Numbered from the stretch's first letter, positions 9,344 through 18,425 are shown. The stretch: 64,000 bases of DNA from UBA1664 sp964531715 (GCA_964531715.1 CAZHEE010000004.1:1-64000); one strand, 5' to 3'. The notes: generated by a model not told the origin, from the sequence alone. Made by a program: numbers and translations.

Positions 9344-10911
9344 TGCCTTTTAAGTCTTTAAAACAAAATTCTGAGAGAAAAAAGCTTGAAAATTCCTGGA
9401 ATGCGAATAAGCCATTAACCGATATTGGCGGCCCGCTAGACAGAGGCGATCAACTTCGTGCGATATGTGCTTATTATAAAGATGGACGTTTCTATGTCGC
9501 CAGTGCAGCGCAAAATAATCCACTAATTTTGAGCCTTATCGCAGAGATAGAAGTTCTCGGATATCCGAAACCAATTATAGAGATTTCTGACATAAATCAT
9601 ATTCATGCTTGTTATGATATACCTGTTGAATTCAGTCATTTTCGGGCAAGTCGGGGTGAAGCCCATATGCGGCGTGATGTCCTCGACCTTGTTGGTGATA
9701 TGGCAAAACGTAAGGCCTCCGATATCCATGTTGTTGTTTATGAGCAAGTTTGCATCGTTCGCGCCCGAATTGATGGGTCTATGGAGCATATTGCAGAATG
9801 GCCACCGGAATATGGACACAGCTTTTGTTCGGCAACCTTTACAATGGCGGATGCGGCAGATGTGAACTACCAACCATATGAATATCAAGGTGCGCGTGTA
9901 TCAAACCGTAAAGATTTACAGTTACCAGAAGGTGTCATCTCTCTAAGGCTTCAATATAATCCGACAGTTTATAATGGTCGTGCAATGATTGTCCGATTAC
10001 TTTATACGACAGATGATAAAACGGCAGGGGACATTACGGCACTTGGGTTTACACCTGTTCATCTGGAAGATTTTGAATATTTAAGAAAAAAACCTTATGG
10101 GATTAATATTGTTGCAGGGCCAACCGGTCATGGTAAATCCACAACCTTACAACGTAATATTATTTCCATACTGCAAGAGCATAATTATAACATAGCATTT
10201 TATACAGTTGAAGACCCGCCCGAATATCCGATTCCCGGCGCAGTGCAAATGCCGGTAACGAATGCGAGTACGGCAGATGAGCGTTCAGCGGCTTTTACAA
10301 AAGCAATCAGTGCCGCTATGCGCTCCAATCCCGATCGCATTATGATTGGTGAAATTCGGGATGCGGCCTCAGCGTCACTTGCTTTTGAGGCGTCTATGAC
10401 AGGGCACCAGGTTTGGACAACACTTCATGCTAACGATGCTCTAACCATACCGTTTCGATTACGTGACCTTGGTGTTGAAAGTTATAAATTATCTGACCCG
10501 GATTTATTAACCGGACTGATATCGCAAAGATTAGTCAGAATTTTATGTCCGCATTGTTCACTCTATATTAATGAATCAGACTTATCCTATAATTTACTTG
10601 CCCGCCTTGAGAAAATTGATGTGCCTGTTGAAAAATTAAGAGTTCATAATATTAAAGGGTGCGAATTTTGTGGCGAGGGGAGCGGATATAAAGGACGCTC
10701 TGTTATCGCGGAAATAATTTTACCGGATGTTACTTTTATGGAACTCATTGAACAAGGTAAGAAAGAAGAGGCTCATAAATATTGGCTCACCCATTTGAAC
10801 GGGCGAAGCCTGATGGAGCATATGATTGACCGTATCAAGGCAGGTGAAGTCGACCCACATGATGCCGAACGAATTATGGGGCCATTAATCAAACCTGTAC
10901 GTGGCGATTAA
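9343..10911 (+). CDS. pilQ: Pilus assembly ATPase, PilQ (R64)/GspE family
   Basis: 522 residues. The GspE/PilB-type hexameric ATPase core has Walker A GPTGHGKST (about 259-267), the Asp box YTVEDPPEYPIPGAV, Walker B DRIMIGEIRDAASA and the His box TTLHANDAL. A tetracysteine zinc motif follows (LCPHCSLY...GCEFCGEG). It should power polymerisation of PilS from the cytoplasmic face of the inner membrane. The ATG overlaps the pilP stop (TAATG); an in-frame TTG 15 bp upstream is less likely. The name follows R64, where PilQ is the ATPase, not the type IVa secretin of the same name. Confidence 0.88.
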   Translation: MPFKSLKQNSERKKLENSWNANKPLTDIGGPLDRGDQLRAICAYYKDGRFYVASAAQNNPLILSLIAEIEVLGYPKPIIEISDINHIHACYDIPVEFSHFRASRGEAHMRRDVLDLVGDMAKRKASDIHVVVYEQVCIVRARIDGSMEHIAEWPPEYGHSFCSATFTMADAADVNYQPYEYQGARVSNRKDLQLPEGVISLRLQYNPTVYNGRAMIVRLLYTTDDKTAGDITALGFTPVHLEDFEYLRKKPYGINIVAGPTGHGKSTTLQRNIISILQEHNYNIAFYTVEDPPEYPIPGAVQMPVTNASTADERSAAFTKAISAAMRSNPDRIMIGEIRDAASASLAFEASMTGHQVWTTLHANDALTIPFRLRDLGVESYKLSDPDLLTGLISQRLVRILCPHCSLYINESDLSYNLLARLEKIDVPVEKLRVHNIKGCEFCGEGSGYKGRSVIAEIILPDVTFMELIEQGKKEEAHKYWLTHLNGRSLMEHMIDRIKAGEVDPHDAERIMGPLIKPVRGD

Positions 10912-10930
10912 AGTTAAATAAATATAGAAA

Positions 10931-11998
10931 ATGAAACAACAGCTTAATATTTTTCAAAAAATTTATTTAAAAACACAATTTAATGATGATGCCCGATATA
11001 AATTTTTTATTAAATTGTCACAACTTTTAAAAAACGGTGTCACACTTGATAGTGCATTAGAGCAAATTGCCCGTATAGCCAAACGTAGACGGCAAAATTT
11101 TATGTATAAAATATATAATCATTGGCGTCTGAATATCGCAAACGGGTTAAATTTGGGTCAATGTTTGACAGGTTACATATCAAATTCTGAATCTGTTTTA
11201 ATTGAAACAGGCGCGAATACAGGAAAGCTCATTCATTCGCTTGAATACACGGCAGATATGATTCAGCAAAAAATAAAGATTAAAAAAGCAATCATCGGGG
11301 CGGCAGCCTATCCGACAATACTTTTAGTCATGCTCATTTTTATTATGATTCTGGCTTCGAATATGGTTATCCCCACGCTAGAGGAGTTTGTGCCGCCTGA
11401 ATTTTGGACGGGTATTTCATATTTGGTTTCAGTGACGGCAAAGTTTATACGTGACTACACTATTATCATTTTTTTAAGTTTTTCTGCCTTGGTGGCATTC
11501 ATTATATATACATTACCGCGCTGGACAGGTGATTTAAGGACGAAATTTGATCGATTGCCACCATGGAATTTTTACAGAATTTGGCAAGGTTCATCCTTTT
11601 TACTGGCAATTTCATCAATTATGTCTGCAGGGATTAAATTAGATGAAGTGTCAATGGGGAGGTTATCCAAACAAGCGTCACCTTATCTGAAACAAAGAAT
11701 AAATAGTGTTGTTTTCTTTCTTATATCGGGGGAAAATTTAGGCAACGCGCTTTATAGAACAGGCTATGAATTTCCCGAACCCGAAATCATTGATGATTTA
11801 CAAATTTACGCACAACTAAAGGGGTTTGATCAAAACTTACGATGGATTGTGAAAACATGGGTTGACTCGCTTGTCGAACAGGTCAAAATAAAAATGCAAG
11901 TATTTAATATGATTGTATTATTTTTTATTGCAGTCGTTATTGGCGGTCTTATTTTGGCATTTTACGATATTTTTCAACAGGTGGAAAATCAGGTTTAA
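10931..11998 (+). CDS. pilR: Pilus platform protein, PilR (R64)/GspF family
   Basis: 355 residues with the duplicated GspF architecture: two helical cytoplasmic domains (FFIKLSQLLKNGVTLDSALE and SSFLLAISSIMSAGIKLDEV) and three hydrophobic membrane segments (about 118-145, 165-197, 322-345). GspF-family proteins form the inner-membrane platform that couples the ATPase to pilin extraction. It follows pilQ by 19 bp and precedes the prepilin gene, as in the R64 pil operon. The sequence is strongly AT-biased, with many Ile, Lys and Asn codons. Confidence 0.85.
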   Translation: MKQQLNIFQKIYLKTQFNDDARYKFFIKLSQLLKNGVTLDSALEQIARIAKRRRQNFMYKIYNHWRLNIANGLNLGQCLTGYISNSESVLIETGANTGKLIHSLEYTADMIQQKIKIKKAIIGAAAYPTILLVMLIFIMILASNMVIPTLEEFVPPEFWTGISYLVSVTAKFIRDYTIIIFLSFSALVAFIIYTLPRWTGDLRTKFDRLPPWNFYRIWQGSSFLLAISSIMSAGIKLDEVSMGRLSKQASPYLKQRINSVVFFLISGENLGNALYRTGYEFPEPEIIDDLQIYAQLKGFDQNLRWIVKTWVDSLVEQVKIKMQVFNMIVLFFIAVVIGGLILAFYDIFQQVENQV

Positions 11999-12016
11999 TT
12001 TGAAAGGAAACATAAT

Positions 12017-12535
12017 ATGAGACAGAATAAAATGAATATGAAGGGGTTTTCATTGCTTGAATTACTTCTTGTTGTTGCGGTCGGGGCAATTTTAATCTTG
12101 GCCGGTTTAGCAATTTATAGAAACGTTACCAGCCAATCGCAAGTGAATGAGGCATCAAGGCTAATAAATGTTTTAAAGCAGGAAACGCAAAAAATCTGGC
12201 AGGGTCAGGCAACTTATGGTCCCACATCATCAGATTTAAATGCTGTTTTAATTAATGCCAATGCTGTTCCGAATAGTTATATTATTGGAACCACTATAAA
12301 TTCTCCATTTGACACTGCTGTCAATGTTATATCACAGGGAAATACATTTGATGTTGTAATTACAGATGTTCCTAGAGGTCCCTGCATTAATCTTGGTACT
12401 TTATATAACGCAAATGATCCTGATTTTGCCCAAGTCGATATTGGTGGAACTGCAATAACCGCACCAACTGTAGGTAATGTTAATACGGCATGCTCAAATT
12501 CACCACCTAATACAATGACATGGTCATTTAACTAA
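12017..12535 (+). CDS. pilS: Type IVb major prepilin PilS
   Basis: 172-residue prepilin with a canonical short leader of ten residues. Cleavage is expected after Gly10 in MKG/FSLLELLLV, leaving N-methylated Phe1 and the conserved Glu5. A 25-residue hydrophobic helix follows, then a globular C-terminal domain with two Cys (in RGPCINLG and NTACSNSP) that can form the pilin disulfide loop. A good AAAGGA ribosome binding site sits 8-9 nt upstream. It is the last gene of the operon and is followed by a terminator. No prepilin peptidase lies in the window, so processing depends on an enzyme encoded elsewhere. Confidence 0.88.
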   Translation: MRQNKMNMKGFSLLELLLVVAVGAILILAGLAIYRNVTSQSQVNEASRLINVLKQETQKIWQGQATYGPTSSDLNAVLINANAVPNSYIIGTTINSPFDTAVNVISQGNTFDVVITDVPRGPCINLGTLYNANDPDFAQVDIGGTAITAPTVGNVNTACSNSPPNTMTWSFN

Positions 12536-12553
12536 AAAAAACATCAATAAAAT

Positions 12554-12581
12554 AAACCGGCATTTTATTGCCGGTTTTTTT
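12554..12581 (+). terminator. Intrinsic terminator after pilS
   Basis: A 9-bp stem (aaaccggca/tgccggttt) with a 6-nt loop runs into seven T residues. It ends the type IVb pilus operon. The rsmE stop codon on the other strand lies inside the T tract, so the two units are packed end to end. Confidence 0.9.
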
Positions 12582-13287
12582 ATTTCAATCGCGACAGCAT
12601 AAAAAGCGCGGCTGTCTCTGCCCGTAGAATATTTGAACCGAGTGATGTTTGTTTAATATTAGGTTGATTGGCCAGATATTTAATTTCGTCTGCTGTCCAT
12701 CCGCCCTCCGGTCCAATACAAACCCCTATTTTCTTAAGTTTTTGCTCAGGTTTAAATATTGGTACATCGGCAATCCTTTCCACTGCGGCATAGGTTGGAT
12801 TGATGAAAGTGCAATGTTCGATTGGTGCGGGCTCATATAAATTCGGAATGGTCATCCTTTCGCACTGCTCGGCGGCCTCAATTATGTGACTTTCAACTCT
12901 TTCACGGCGATATTGTTTGGCGTGTGTTGTGCGTTCAGTAAGAATAGGATGCAAATCGGTGACACCTAACTCGACGGCTTTTTCTATCATAAATGCCAAA
13001 CGCTCTTTTTTAATAAGGGGAAAGTAGAGATGTATTTTTTGAAAATCTTCAGACTGATTTCTTAGTCTTTGTAAATTTATCAGGCAAACTTCTTTTTTCG
13101 ATTTATAAGACAACTCACCTGTAAACTCTCCATCTCTACCGTTAAATAATCTGATAGGCGCACCCTCAGCCTTCCGTAGTACATTTGATAAATAATGGAA
13201 TTGCTCTTTTGTAAGTGCTAGAGAATCGCCTTCCCTTAGCGATTGTTGACAATATAGCCGTGGGGATTTTGTTATTTCTTCATTCAT
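12580..13287 (-). CDS. rsmE: 16S rRNA m3U1498 methyltransferase
   Basis: 235 residues of the SPOUT RsmE family. The N-terminal PUA-like domain opens SPRLYCQQSLREGD and continues HYLSNVLRKAEG. The C-terminal trefoil-knot domain has the SAM-binding loops IGPEGGWTADEI and LGSNILRAETAAL. It methylates N3 of U1498 in 16S rRNA within assembled 30S subunits. The start codon overlaps, head to head, with an upstream ATG candidate of ubiA, so there is essentially no intergenic space for promoters. Confidence 0.96.
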   Translation of the reverse strand: MNEEITKSPRLYCQQSLREGDSLALTKEQFHYLSNVLRKAEGAPIRLFNGRDGEFTGELSYKSKKEVCLINLQRLRNQSEDFQKIHLYFPLIKKERLAFMIEKAVELGVTDLHPILTERTTHAKQYRRERVESHIIEAAEQCERMTIPNLYEPAPIEHCTFINPTYAAVERIADVPIFKPEQKLKKIGVCIGPEGGWTADEIKYLANQPNIKQTSLGSNILRAETAALFMLSRLK

Positions 13288-13303
13288 GATATTTACTGTA
13301 GCA

Positions 13304-14224
13304 ATGACATCCTCACAAAACCACAGTGATATAAAACAAAACGGATTTATTCGCTATTTCCCTCGCTCAATACGACGTTATGCCTATATGATGCGGATGG
13401 ACAGACCCATAGGGACTTGGTTGCTGCTCATTCCCTCATCATGGGGTATAATTATAGCGGGGGGCTTATCTGATTGGTCATTAATCGCACTGTTTTGCCT
13501 TGGCGCGTTCATTATGCGTGGGGCAGGATGTATCGTAAATGATTTGTGGGATAAAAATTTAGACAAGCAAGTCGAGCGCACAAAAAGCCGCCCTTTGCCT
13601 GCCGGTGATGTGACTGTAAAACAAGCTTTATTATTTTTATCTCTATTATCACTAATAGGTTTGGTAATCTTATTACAAATGAATTTTCTGACAATTCTCA
13701 TAGGGTTGTTTTCTGTATTTCTGGTCATTCTATATCCTTACATGAAACGCATTACATGGTGGCCACAGTTATTTTTGGGTTTTACGTTTAATATTGGCGC
13801 AATCATGGGGTATACAGCAGTTACAGGTGAAATATCAGTCGTACCTGTCATTCTCTATATGGCAGGGATATTTTGGACACTGGGCTACGATACAATCTAT
13901 GCCTGTCAGGATTTCGAGGATGACAGCCTTGTCGGTATTAAATCAACAGCCAGATTATTTATTGAAAAAACAGGGCAAGTCAAAAAACCTATAGCAGTCT
14001 TTTACCTATGTCATATTATATGCCTAGGCATATTATTCAGCTTTATTGAGCCAGTAGAGAGAATGCTGGGATTCTTTCTGTTAGCATTTAGCTCACTTCA
14101 CTTGGTTTGGCAGGTGGTTACGCTCAATCATGTCGACCCTATGAACGCCTTAAATCGTTTTCGATCAAACAAAATATATGGACTTATCATTGCTCTCTTA
14201 TTTTGCGTCATCATGATAATATGA
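13304..14224 (+). CDS. ubiA: 4-hydroxybenzoate polyprenyltransferase
   Basis: 306 residues from this ATG; an ATG at 13286 would add six residues. UbiA superfamily membrane enzyme with two aspartate motifs for Mg-prenyl diphosphate, NDLWDKNLDKQVERTKSRP and YDTIYACQDFEDD, and about eight hydrophobic helices. It attaches the polyprenyl tail to 4-hydroxybenzoate in ubiquinone synthesis at the inner membrane. MMRMDRPIGTWLLLIPS near the N-terminus is typical of UbiA itself rather than of heme O or chlorophyll synthases. It is divergent from rsmE with almost no gap, so its promoter must lie within rsmE coding sequence. Confidence 0.93.
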   Translation: MTSSQNHSDIKQNGFIRYFPRSIRRYAYMMRMDRPIGTWLLLIPSSWGIIIAGGLSDWSLIALFCLGAFIMRGAGCIVNDLWDKNLDKQVERTKSRPLPAGDVTVKQALLFLSLLSLIGLVILLQMNFLTILIGLFSVFLVILYPYMKRITWWPQLFLGFTFNIGAIMGYTAVTGEISVVPVILYMAGIFWTLGYDTIYACQDFEDDSLVGIKSTARLFIEKTGQVKKPIAVFYLCHIICLGILFSFIEPVERMLGFFLLAFSSLHLVWQVVTLNHVDPMNALNRFRSNKIYGLIIALLFCVIMII

Positions 14225-14277
14225 AAGTTGATGAAGTATTTCCGGAACTTGTTTCAAGTTTCATTTATTAACAATTT

Positions 14278-14601
14278 ATGAAGATAGGTAAGAAAGTCAC
14301 GGTTTTAGGGTCAGATACGCGCAAAATAACACGCGTTGAAGAAATCTATCGAGACTCTGATGAAGATACGAGCCAAAATTTCAGAAACAAAACCTTCGCA
14401 GAATTAAAACTGAAATTAAAAGCTGCAAAAAAAGAGAGTGGCTATAAGCCTCAAATTGACCCACGAATTGCCGTTGCCCTCACTGCCGCTAATCAGGATA
14501 ATCAGGTTTTTAAACTAAATAAGCTCACTCATCAAAAAACGCCACCTCGCGACTCTAAAATGTTAACAGACCGTGGTCTCAATACCGATATTGAAATTTA
14601 A
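14278..14601 (+). CDS. Small hypothetical protein
   Basis: 107 residues with no signal peptide, membrane segment or family I recognise. It is highly charged, with a Lys-rich central helix (FAELKLKLKAAKKESG) and a segment IDPRIAVALTAANQD, and is probably a cytosolic helical protein. It begins 53 bp after ubiA on the same strand and ends 6 bp before the convergent PBP1A stop. No clear ribosome binding site is visible. It may be a lineage-specific gene; confidence that it is translated is moderate. Confidence 0.55.
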   Translation: MKIGKKVTVLGSDTRKITRVEEIYRDSDEDTSQNFRNKTFAELKLKLKAAKKESGYKPQIDPRIAVALTAANQDNQVFKLNKLTHQKTPPRDSKMLTDRGLNTDIEI

Positions 14602-14607
14602 GTTGCA

Positions 14608-17079
14608 CTAATAAATACCGCCTGTTCCCTGTAAAATAAAATCATCCGATGATGAATCACGAGAAGTATTATTGCGACTATTTTGCGAAGGTTGTCCGTT
14701 ACTTAAACCCTGATTGACTTGCGGAATATTTTGAAAAAAACTATTAAAATCCGGTTCTTCGCCTAAGCCTCCGTCTAGCATGGAATTACCACCATAAACC
14801 ACGCGCTGCATCGCTGGTGATTCCCCATTTAAAAAAGCTTCCCAAATAGTATTGGTTTCACCTGAATAGGCGCGACGACCTGTTTTCGCATTCACTTGTA
14901 TCAAACTGATCCCTGACGGAACACGAAACGGAAGCGGCTCAATCAGATCCTGCGCGAAAGCGTCTTCCAAAAATTGTTTAATAATCGGTAAGGCAACGCT
15001 TGAGCCTGTTTCGTTACGCCCCAACGGTTTCGGCTGGTCAAAACCGACATACGCCCCGAAAACAAGGTCGGGGGTGAAACCGATAAACCATGTATCCTTG
15101 GCATCGTTAGTTGTGCCTGTCTTTCCCGCAACAGGAAAGCCGATATTTTTTAACCGAACCCCCGTCCCGCGTTGAACGCCACCTTCAAGGATTGAGACCA
15201 TTTGATAGGCGCGTTTCGGGTCGGTTACTTGCGTACGATTATCATCCTTTTCAGGGACGTTTAACCCGTCTTCCCATTTGATTTTCGGACCGCAATTCGG
15301 GCATTCCTGCCCGACACGTTTATAAATTGTTTCGCCATAGCGATTTTGAATACGGTCAATAAAGCTTGGCTCGATCGCTTTGCCCCCATTGACCAACATG
15401 CCATAGGCAGCCACCATTTGCATCAGGGTTGTTTCGGTTGAGCCAAGGGAGGAAGCCAGATTGGTTTTCATAGCCTTATGAATACCGAAATCCTTTGCCG
15501 TGGCCGCAATTTTATCCATACCGATTGCATCGGACAGGCGCACCGTCATGACATTCCGTGACTTCTCAATGCCCACCCGCAAAGTCGTTGGCCCATAAAA
15601 ATCATTTGAGTAATTTTTCGGTCGCCAACGCGGTAATCCCGGCCCTTGTTCAAAAGAAACGGGCGCATCCATGACGATTGTGGCGGGCGTCATGCCTTCC
15701 TCTAAAGCCGTCAGATAAATGAACGGTTTGAAGGCAGAGCCGGGTTGGCGTTGCGCCTGTGTTGCGCGGTTAAATTCGCTTCGCTCATAATCCCAACCAC
15801 CCTGAATGGCAAGCACACGTCCCGTATGTGGGTCAAGCACGATTATCGCGCCCTGAACCTTAGGAACCTGACGCAAGCGATAAATCTCCTCATCTTTTTC
15901 AACCATCAAGACAGAGCCGCGCTCGATTTGGTCGCCACCCCATTTTATACCGCCTTCACTGAGTGTTCCTGTTGAGCCATCGGCAAATCCTAAATTTTGC
16001 CCGTCTTTCAAAACTGCTAACCGCCAATGGTCGAGCATGCCTTGCTGTACAGGGATATTGGCAAGCCGTTCCTGCCAATTATCCATTGCCTCCAATGTCG
16101 CCACAGGTCCGCGATAACCATGGCGCAAATCATACGCCATCAAACCATCTTGTAACGCGCGTGTTGCGATCTCCTGCATCGCAGGGTTAATAGAGGATTT
16201 GACAAGCATCCCTTCCTCGTAAAGATTGCTGTTACCGAATTCTTTTTGAAGTGTGCGGCGAATTTCCTCGGCGAAATAGGGGGCGCGGACGGCATTACGG
16301 TCACTGTTAATGTCAACGCTCAGCTCTGTTTCTCGCGCTTCATTGGCTTCGGCTTGCGTAATAAACCCGTCAATCGCCATGCGCTCAATCACCCAGTCAC
16401 GGCGTGCGGTCGCGCGTTCTTTTCTCCGTATCGGATGGTAGTTATTCGGCGCTTTGGGTAAGGCTGCCAAATAGGCGGCTTCCTCAATTGTTAAGTCGTC
16501 AAGCGGCTTATTAAAATAATGCTGCGCTGCCGCCGCAACGCCATAAGTGCCGACACCTAAGTATATCTCGTTCAGATAGAGTTCGAGCAAGCGGTCTTTT
16601 TCCATCGCGCGTTCCATACGAATGGCAAGAATGGCTTCCTTGATTTTCCGTTCATATGTTCGCTCATTGGTGAGGAGAAAGTTTTTCGCAACCTGTTGTG
16701 TGATGGTTGATGCCCCGCGAAGCTGGCTATTCGGATTGCGGGCTTTATCAATAACTGCCTTGACGATACCAAGATAGTCAATGCCGCTATGCTCATAAAA
16801 ACTGTTATCCTCGGCGGAAATGAAGGCCTGCTTCACGCGCTCCGGGATATTTTCTATCGGGATGAAAACGCGTTTTTCTGTTGCAAATTCCGCCATCAAC
16901 TGACCATCGCCTGTATAGACACGTGTGACGACATCCGGCTCATAGGTTTTAAGTGTTTTATAATCGGGAATATCTTGCCCGTAATGATGAATGGCCCAAA
17001 CAACACCGCCGACACCTATCATCGCCCCGATTATACCGAGTGACACCATGGCGAGGAAAAGATAACCCACAAATTTCAT
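14608..17079 (-). CDS. mrcA: Penicillin-binding protein 1A
   Basis: 823 residues, a bifunctional class A PBP. After an N-terminal membrane anchor (6-30) the GT51 domain has EDNSFYEHSGID (catalytic Glu90), RGASTITQQVAKN and LLELYLNEIYLG. The transpeptidase domain has SAFK (catalytic Ser448), SRN (507-509) and KTGTT (653-657). An OB-like insertion (about 315-400) is typical of PBP1A. The C-terminal tail is Asn/Ser-rich. It polymerises and crosslinks peptidoglycan in the periplasm. It may be co-transcribed with the mla genes 62 bp upstream. Confidence 0.96.
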   Translation of the reverse strand: MKFVGYLFLAMVSLGIIGAMIGVGGVVWAIHHYGQDIPDYKTLKTYEPDVVTRVYTGDGQLMAEFATEKRVFIPIENIPERVKQAFISAEDNSFYEHSGIDYLGIVKAVIDKARNPNSQLRGASTITQQVAKNFLLTNERTYERKIKEAILAIRMERAMEKDRLLELYLNEIYLGVGTYGVAAAAQHYFNKPLDDLTIEEAAYLAALPKAPNNYHPIRRKERATARRDWVIERMAIDGFITQAEANEARETELSVDINSDRNAVRAPYFAEEIRRTLQKEFGNSNLYEEGMLVKSSINPAMQEIATRALQDGLMAYDLRHGYRGPVATLEAMDNWQERLANIPVQQGMLDHWRLAVLKDGQNLGFADGSTGTLSEGGIKWGGDQIERGSVLMVEKDEEIYRLRQVPKVQGAIIVLDPHTGRVLAIQGGWDYERSEFNRATQAQRQPGSAFKPFIYLTALEEGMTPATIVMDAPVSFEQGPGLPRWRPKNYSNDFYGPTTLRVGIEKSRNVMTVRLSDAIGMDKIAATAKDFGIHKAMKTNLASSLGSTETTLMQMVAAYGMLVNGGKAIEPSFIDRIQNRYGETIYKRVGQECPNCGPKIKWEDGLNVPEKDDNRTQVTDPKRAYQMVSILEGGVQRGTGVRLKNIGFPVAGKTGTTNDAKDTWFIGFTPDLVFGAYVGFDQPKPLGRNETGSSVALPIIKQFLEDAFAQDLIEPLPFRVPSGISLIQVNAKTGRRAYSGETNTIWEAFLNGESPAMQRVVYGGNSMLDGGLGEEPDFNSFFQNIPQVNQGLSNGQPSQNSRNNTSRDSSSDDFILQGTGGIY

Positions 17080-17141
17080 GATTTTAATGTAGCGTCAAAC
17101 AATGGCAAAAAGAAGCCTTTTCATGCGGGCGATAGAGATTG

Positions 17142-17918
17142 CTACTCTGTCAACGCCGTGTGTTTTTCAATCGGGCCGCTGGCGCGTCCATGGATAAATT
17201 GGTCAACATAGGCATTGCCGGATCGGTCAAGATTGCGGATGCTGTCGCTCCAGATAATTTGCCCATCATAGATCATTGAGACATGGTCGGCAATTTTTTG
17301 CGCGCTGGCCATATCATGGGTGATGGTTAAGGCCGTTGCGCCCAAATCCTTTACACAATTCACAATCAAATCATTAATGACATCCGCCATAATCGGGTCA
17401 AGACCGGTTGTCGGCTCATCAAAAAAGATAATCTCTGGATTGGTCGCAATGGCGCGGGCGAGCGAAACCCGTTTTTGCATACCGCCCGAGAGTTCAGCAG
17501 GGTAAAGGTCGGCCACTTTACGCCCTAGACCTATGGCCTCAAGTTTTTCTATTGCGATTGGGCGGGCATCGTGGCGTGATTTTTTACCTCCGTGAATCAG
17601 ACCGAAAGCCACATTTTCCCAAACAGGAAGTGAATCGAATAACGCGCCACCTTGAAACAACATACCGAATTTCCGCATCTGGGCATCGCGCTCGGCTTCG
17701 TTTAAGCCGGTTGTTTCCTTGCCATCAATTAGGATAGAACCGCTGTCAGGTTTGATCAGCCCGAGAATACATTTTAGTGTGACAGACTTGCCGCTTCCCG
17801 ACCCGCCGATAATCACCATGGATGTTCCTGTCTCGATATTCAGGTCGACGCCTTTCAGGATATGCTTATCCCCGAAAGATTTCGAAACATTCTTCATTTG
17901 TATTTTGTAATCAGTCAT
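17142..17918 (-). CDS. mlaF: Mla-type ABC transporter ATPase MlaF
   Basis: 258 residues with Walker A GGSGSGKS (38-45), Q-loop GMLFQGGALFDS, signature LSGGMQKR (143-150) and Walker B IIFFDEPTTGLDP. The GMQKR signature is characteristic of MlaF/Ttg2A ATPases that energise lipid transport between inner and outer membranes. Its partner permease MlaE is encoded upstream on the same strand, but a GxxExxY gene and inverted repeats lie between them. The MlaD substrate-binding gene is not in the window. Confidence 0.93.
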   Translation of the reverse strand: MTDYKIQMKNVSKSFGDKHILKGVDLNIETGTSMVIIGGSGSGKSVTLKCILGLIKPDSGSILIDGKETTGLNEAERDAQMRKFGMLFQGGALFDSLPVWENVAFGLIHGGKKSRHDARPIAIEKLEAIGLGRKVADLYPAELSGGMQKRVSLARAIATNPEIIFFDEPTTGLDPIMADVINDLIVNCVKDLGATALTITHDMASAQKIADHVSMIYDGQIIWSDSIRNLDRSGNAYVDQFIHGRASGPIEKHTALTE

Positions 17919-17930
17919 ATTTTTATGATT

Positions 17931-17960
17931 AACCGCAGAGGCGCAAAGACGCAGAGGTTA
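17931..17960 (+). repeat. Inverted repeat, copy 1, at GxxExxY stop
   Basis: A 30-bp segment (aaccgcagag...cagaggtta) that matches the reverse complement of 18379-18408 at about 24 of 30 positions. The GxxExxY stop codon lies in its last three bases, so the repeat marks the 3' edge of the inserted gene. Confidence 0.7.
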
Positions 17961-18374
17961 CCTATCCTCCCTATTTTGGCTTAAAGCTATGCGTTTGATA
18001 CCGTCTTTTAATAACGGAGAATTAAAATTCATAAGCAAACCGAGTTCTAAGCCCTTCATTTTCATATAAGACATAAGTTGGGCATGGTGAAGAGGCAGTA
18101 AAGCTTCGACAGTTTTCAATTCAATAATAACTTTATTCTCAACAATAAAATCGGCCTTAAAGCAATGGTCTAGCTTATATCCTTTGTAATAAACAGGAAT
18201 TTTCTTTTGTCGTTCATAAAATAAACCTGCTTTTTTAAACTCAATTTCTAAACATATTTCATAAACACTTTCCAATAAACCTGGTCCTAATTCTCTATGA
18301 ACCTCAATACCGGCTTTTATAATTTTTTGCGTTATTCTAGCGCCCAAATCAGGAAAATTAGTGATATCACTCAT
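17958..18374 (-). CDS. GxxExxY protein (PD-(D/E)XK nuclease-like)
   Basis: 138 residues from the ATG at 18374. A longer reading from 18416 would translate the flanking repeat and is rejected. The naming motif appears as GIEVHRELGPGLLESVYE, followed by a nuclease-like core with DFIVENKVIIELKTVE (putative D...ExK active site) and HHAQLMSYMKMKGLELGLL. This family is classed with the PD-(D/E)XK nuclease superfamily (PDDEXK_3), but no activity has been assigned. The Shine-Dalgarno-like AGAGG at 7 nt from the ATG is the end of the upstream repeat copy. The gene separates mlaE from mlaF, which points to insertion. Confidence 0.88.
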   Translation of the reverse strand: MSDITNFPDLGARITQKIIKAGIEVHRELGPGLLESVYEICLEIEFKKAGLFYERQKKIPVYYKGYKLDHCFKADFIVENKVIIELKTVEALLPLHHAQLMSYMKMKGLELGLLMNFNSPLLKDGIKRIALSQNREDR

Positions 18375-18378
18375 ATTT

Positions 18379-18408
18379 AAACCTCTGTATCTCTGAGCCT
18401 CTGGGGTT
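18379..18408 (-). repeat. Inverted repeat, copy 2, at GxxExxY start
   Basis: In gene orientation it reads aaccccagagg...cagaggttt and mirrors the copy at 17931-17960. Its terminal AGAGG is positioned as the ribosome binding site of the GxxExxY gene. Confidence 0.7.
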
Positions 18409-18425
18409 GAAATCAATGGTGAACA

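Noticed and set aside
9343..10911. PilQ read as a secretin
   Set aside because: The name follows R64 usage; the protein has Walker motifs and is an ATPase, whereas the secretin is PilN.
18375..18416. N-terminal extension of the GxxExxY protein
   Set aside because: Those codons translate the flanking inverted repeat; the ATG at 18374 has a proper ribosome binding site.
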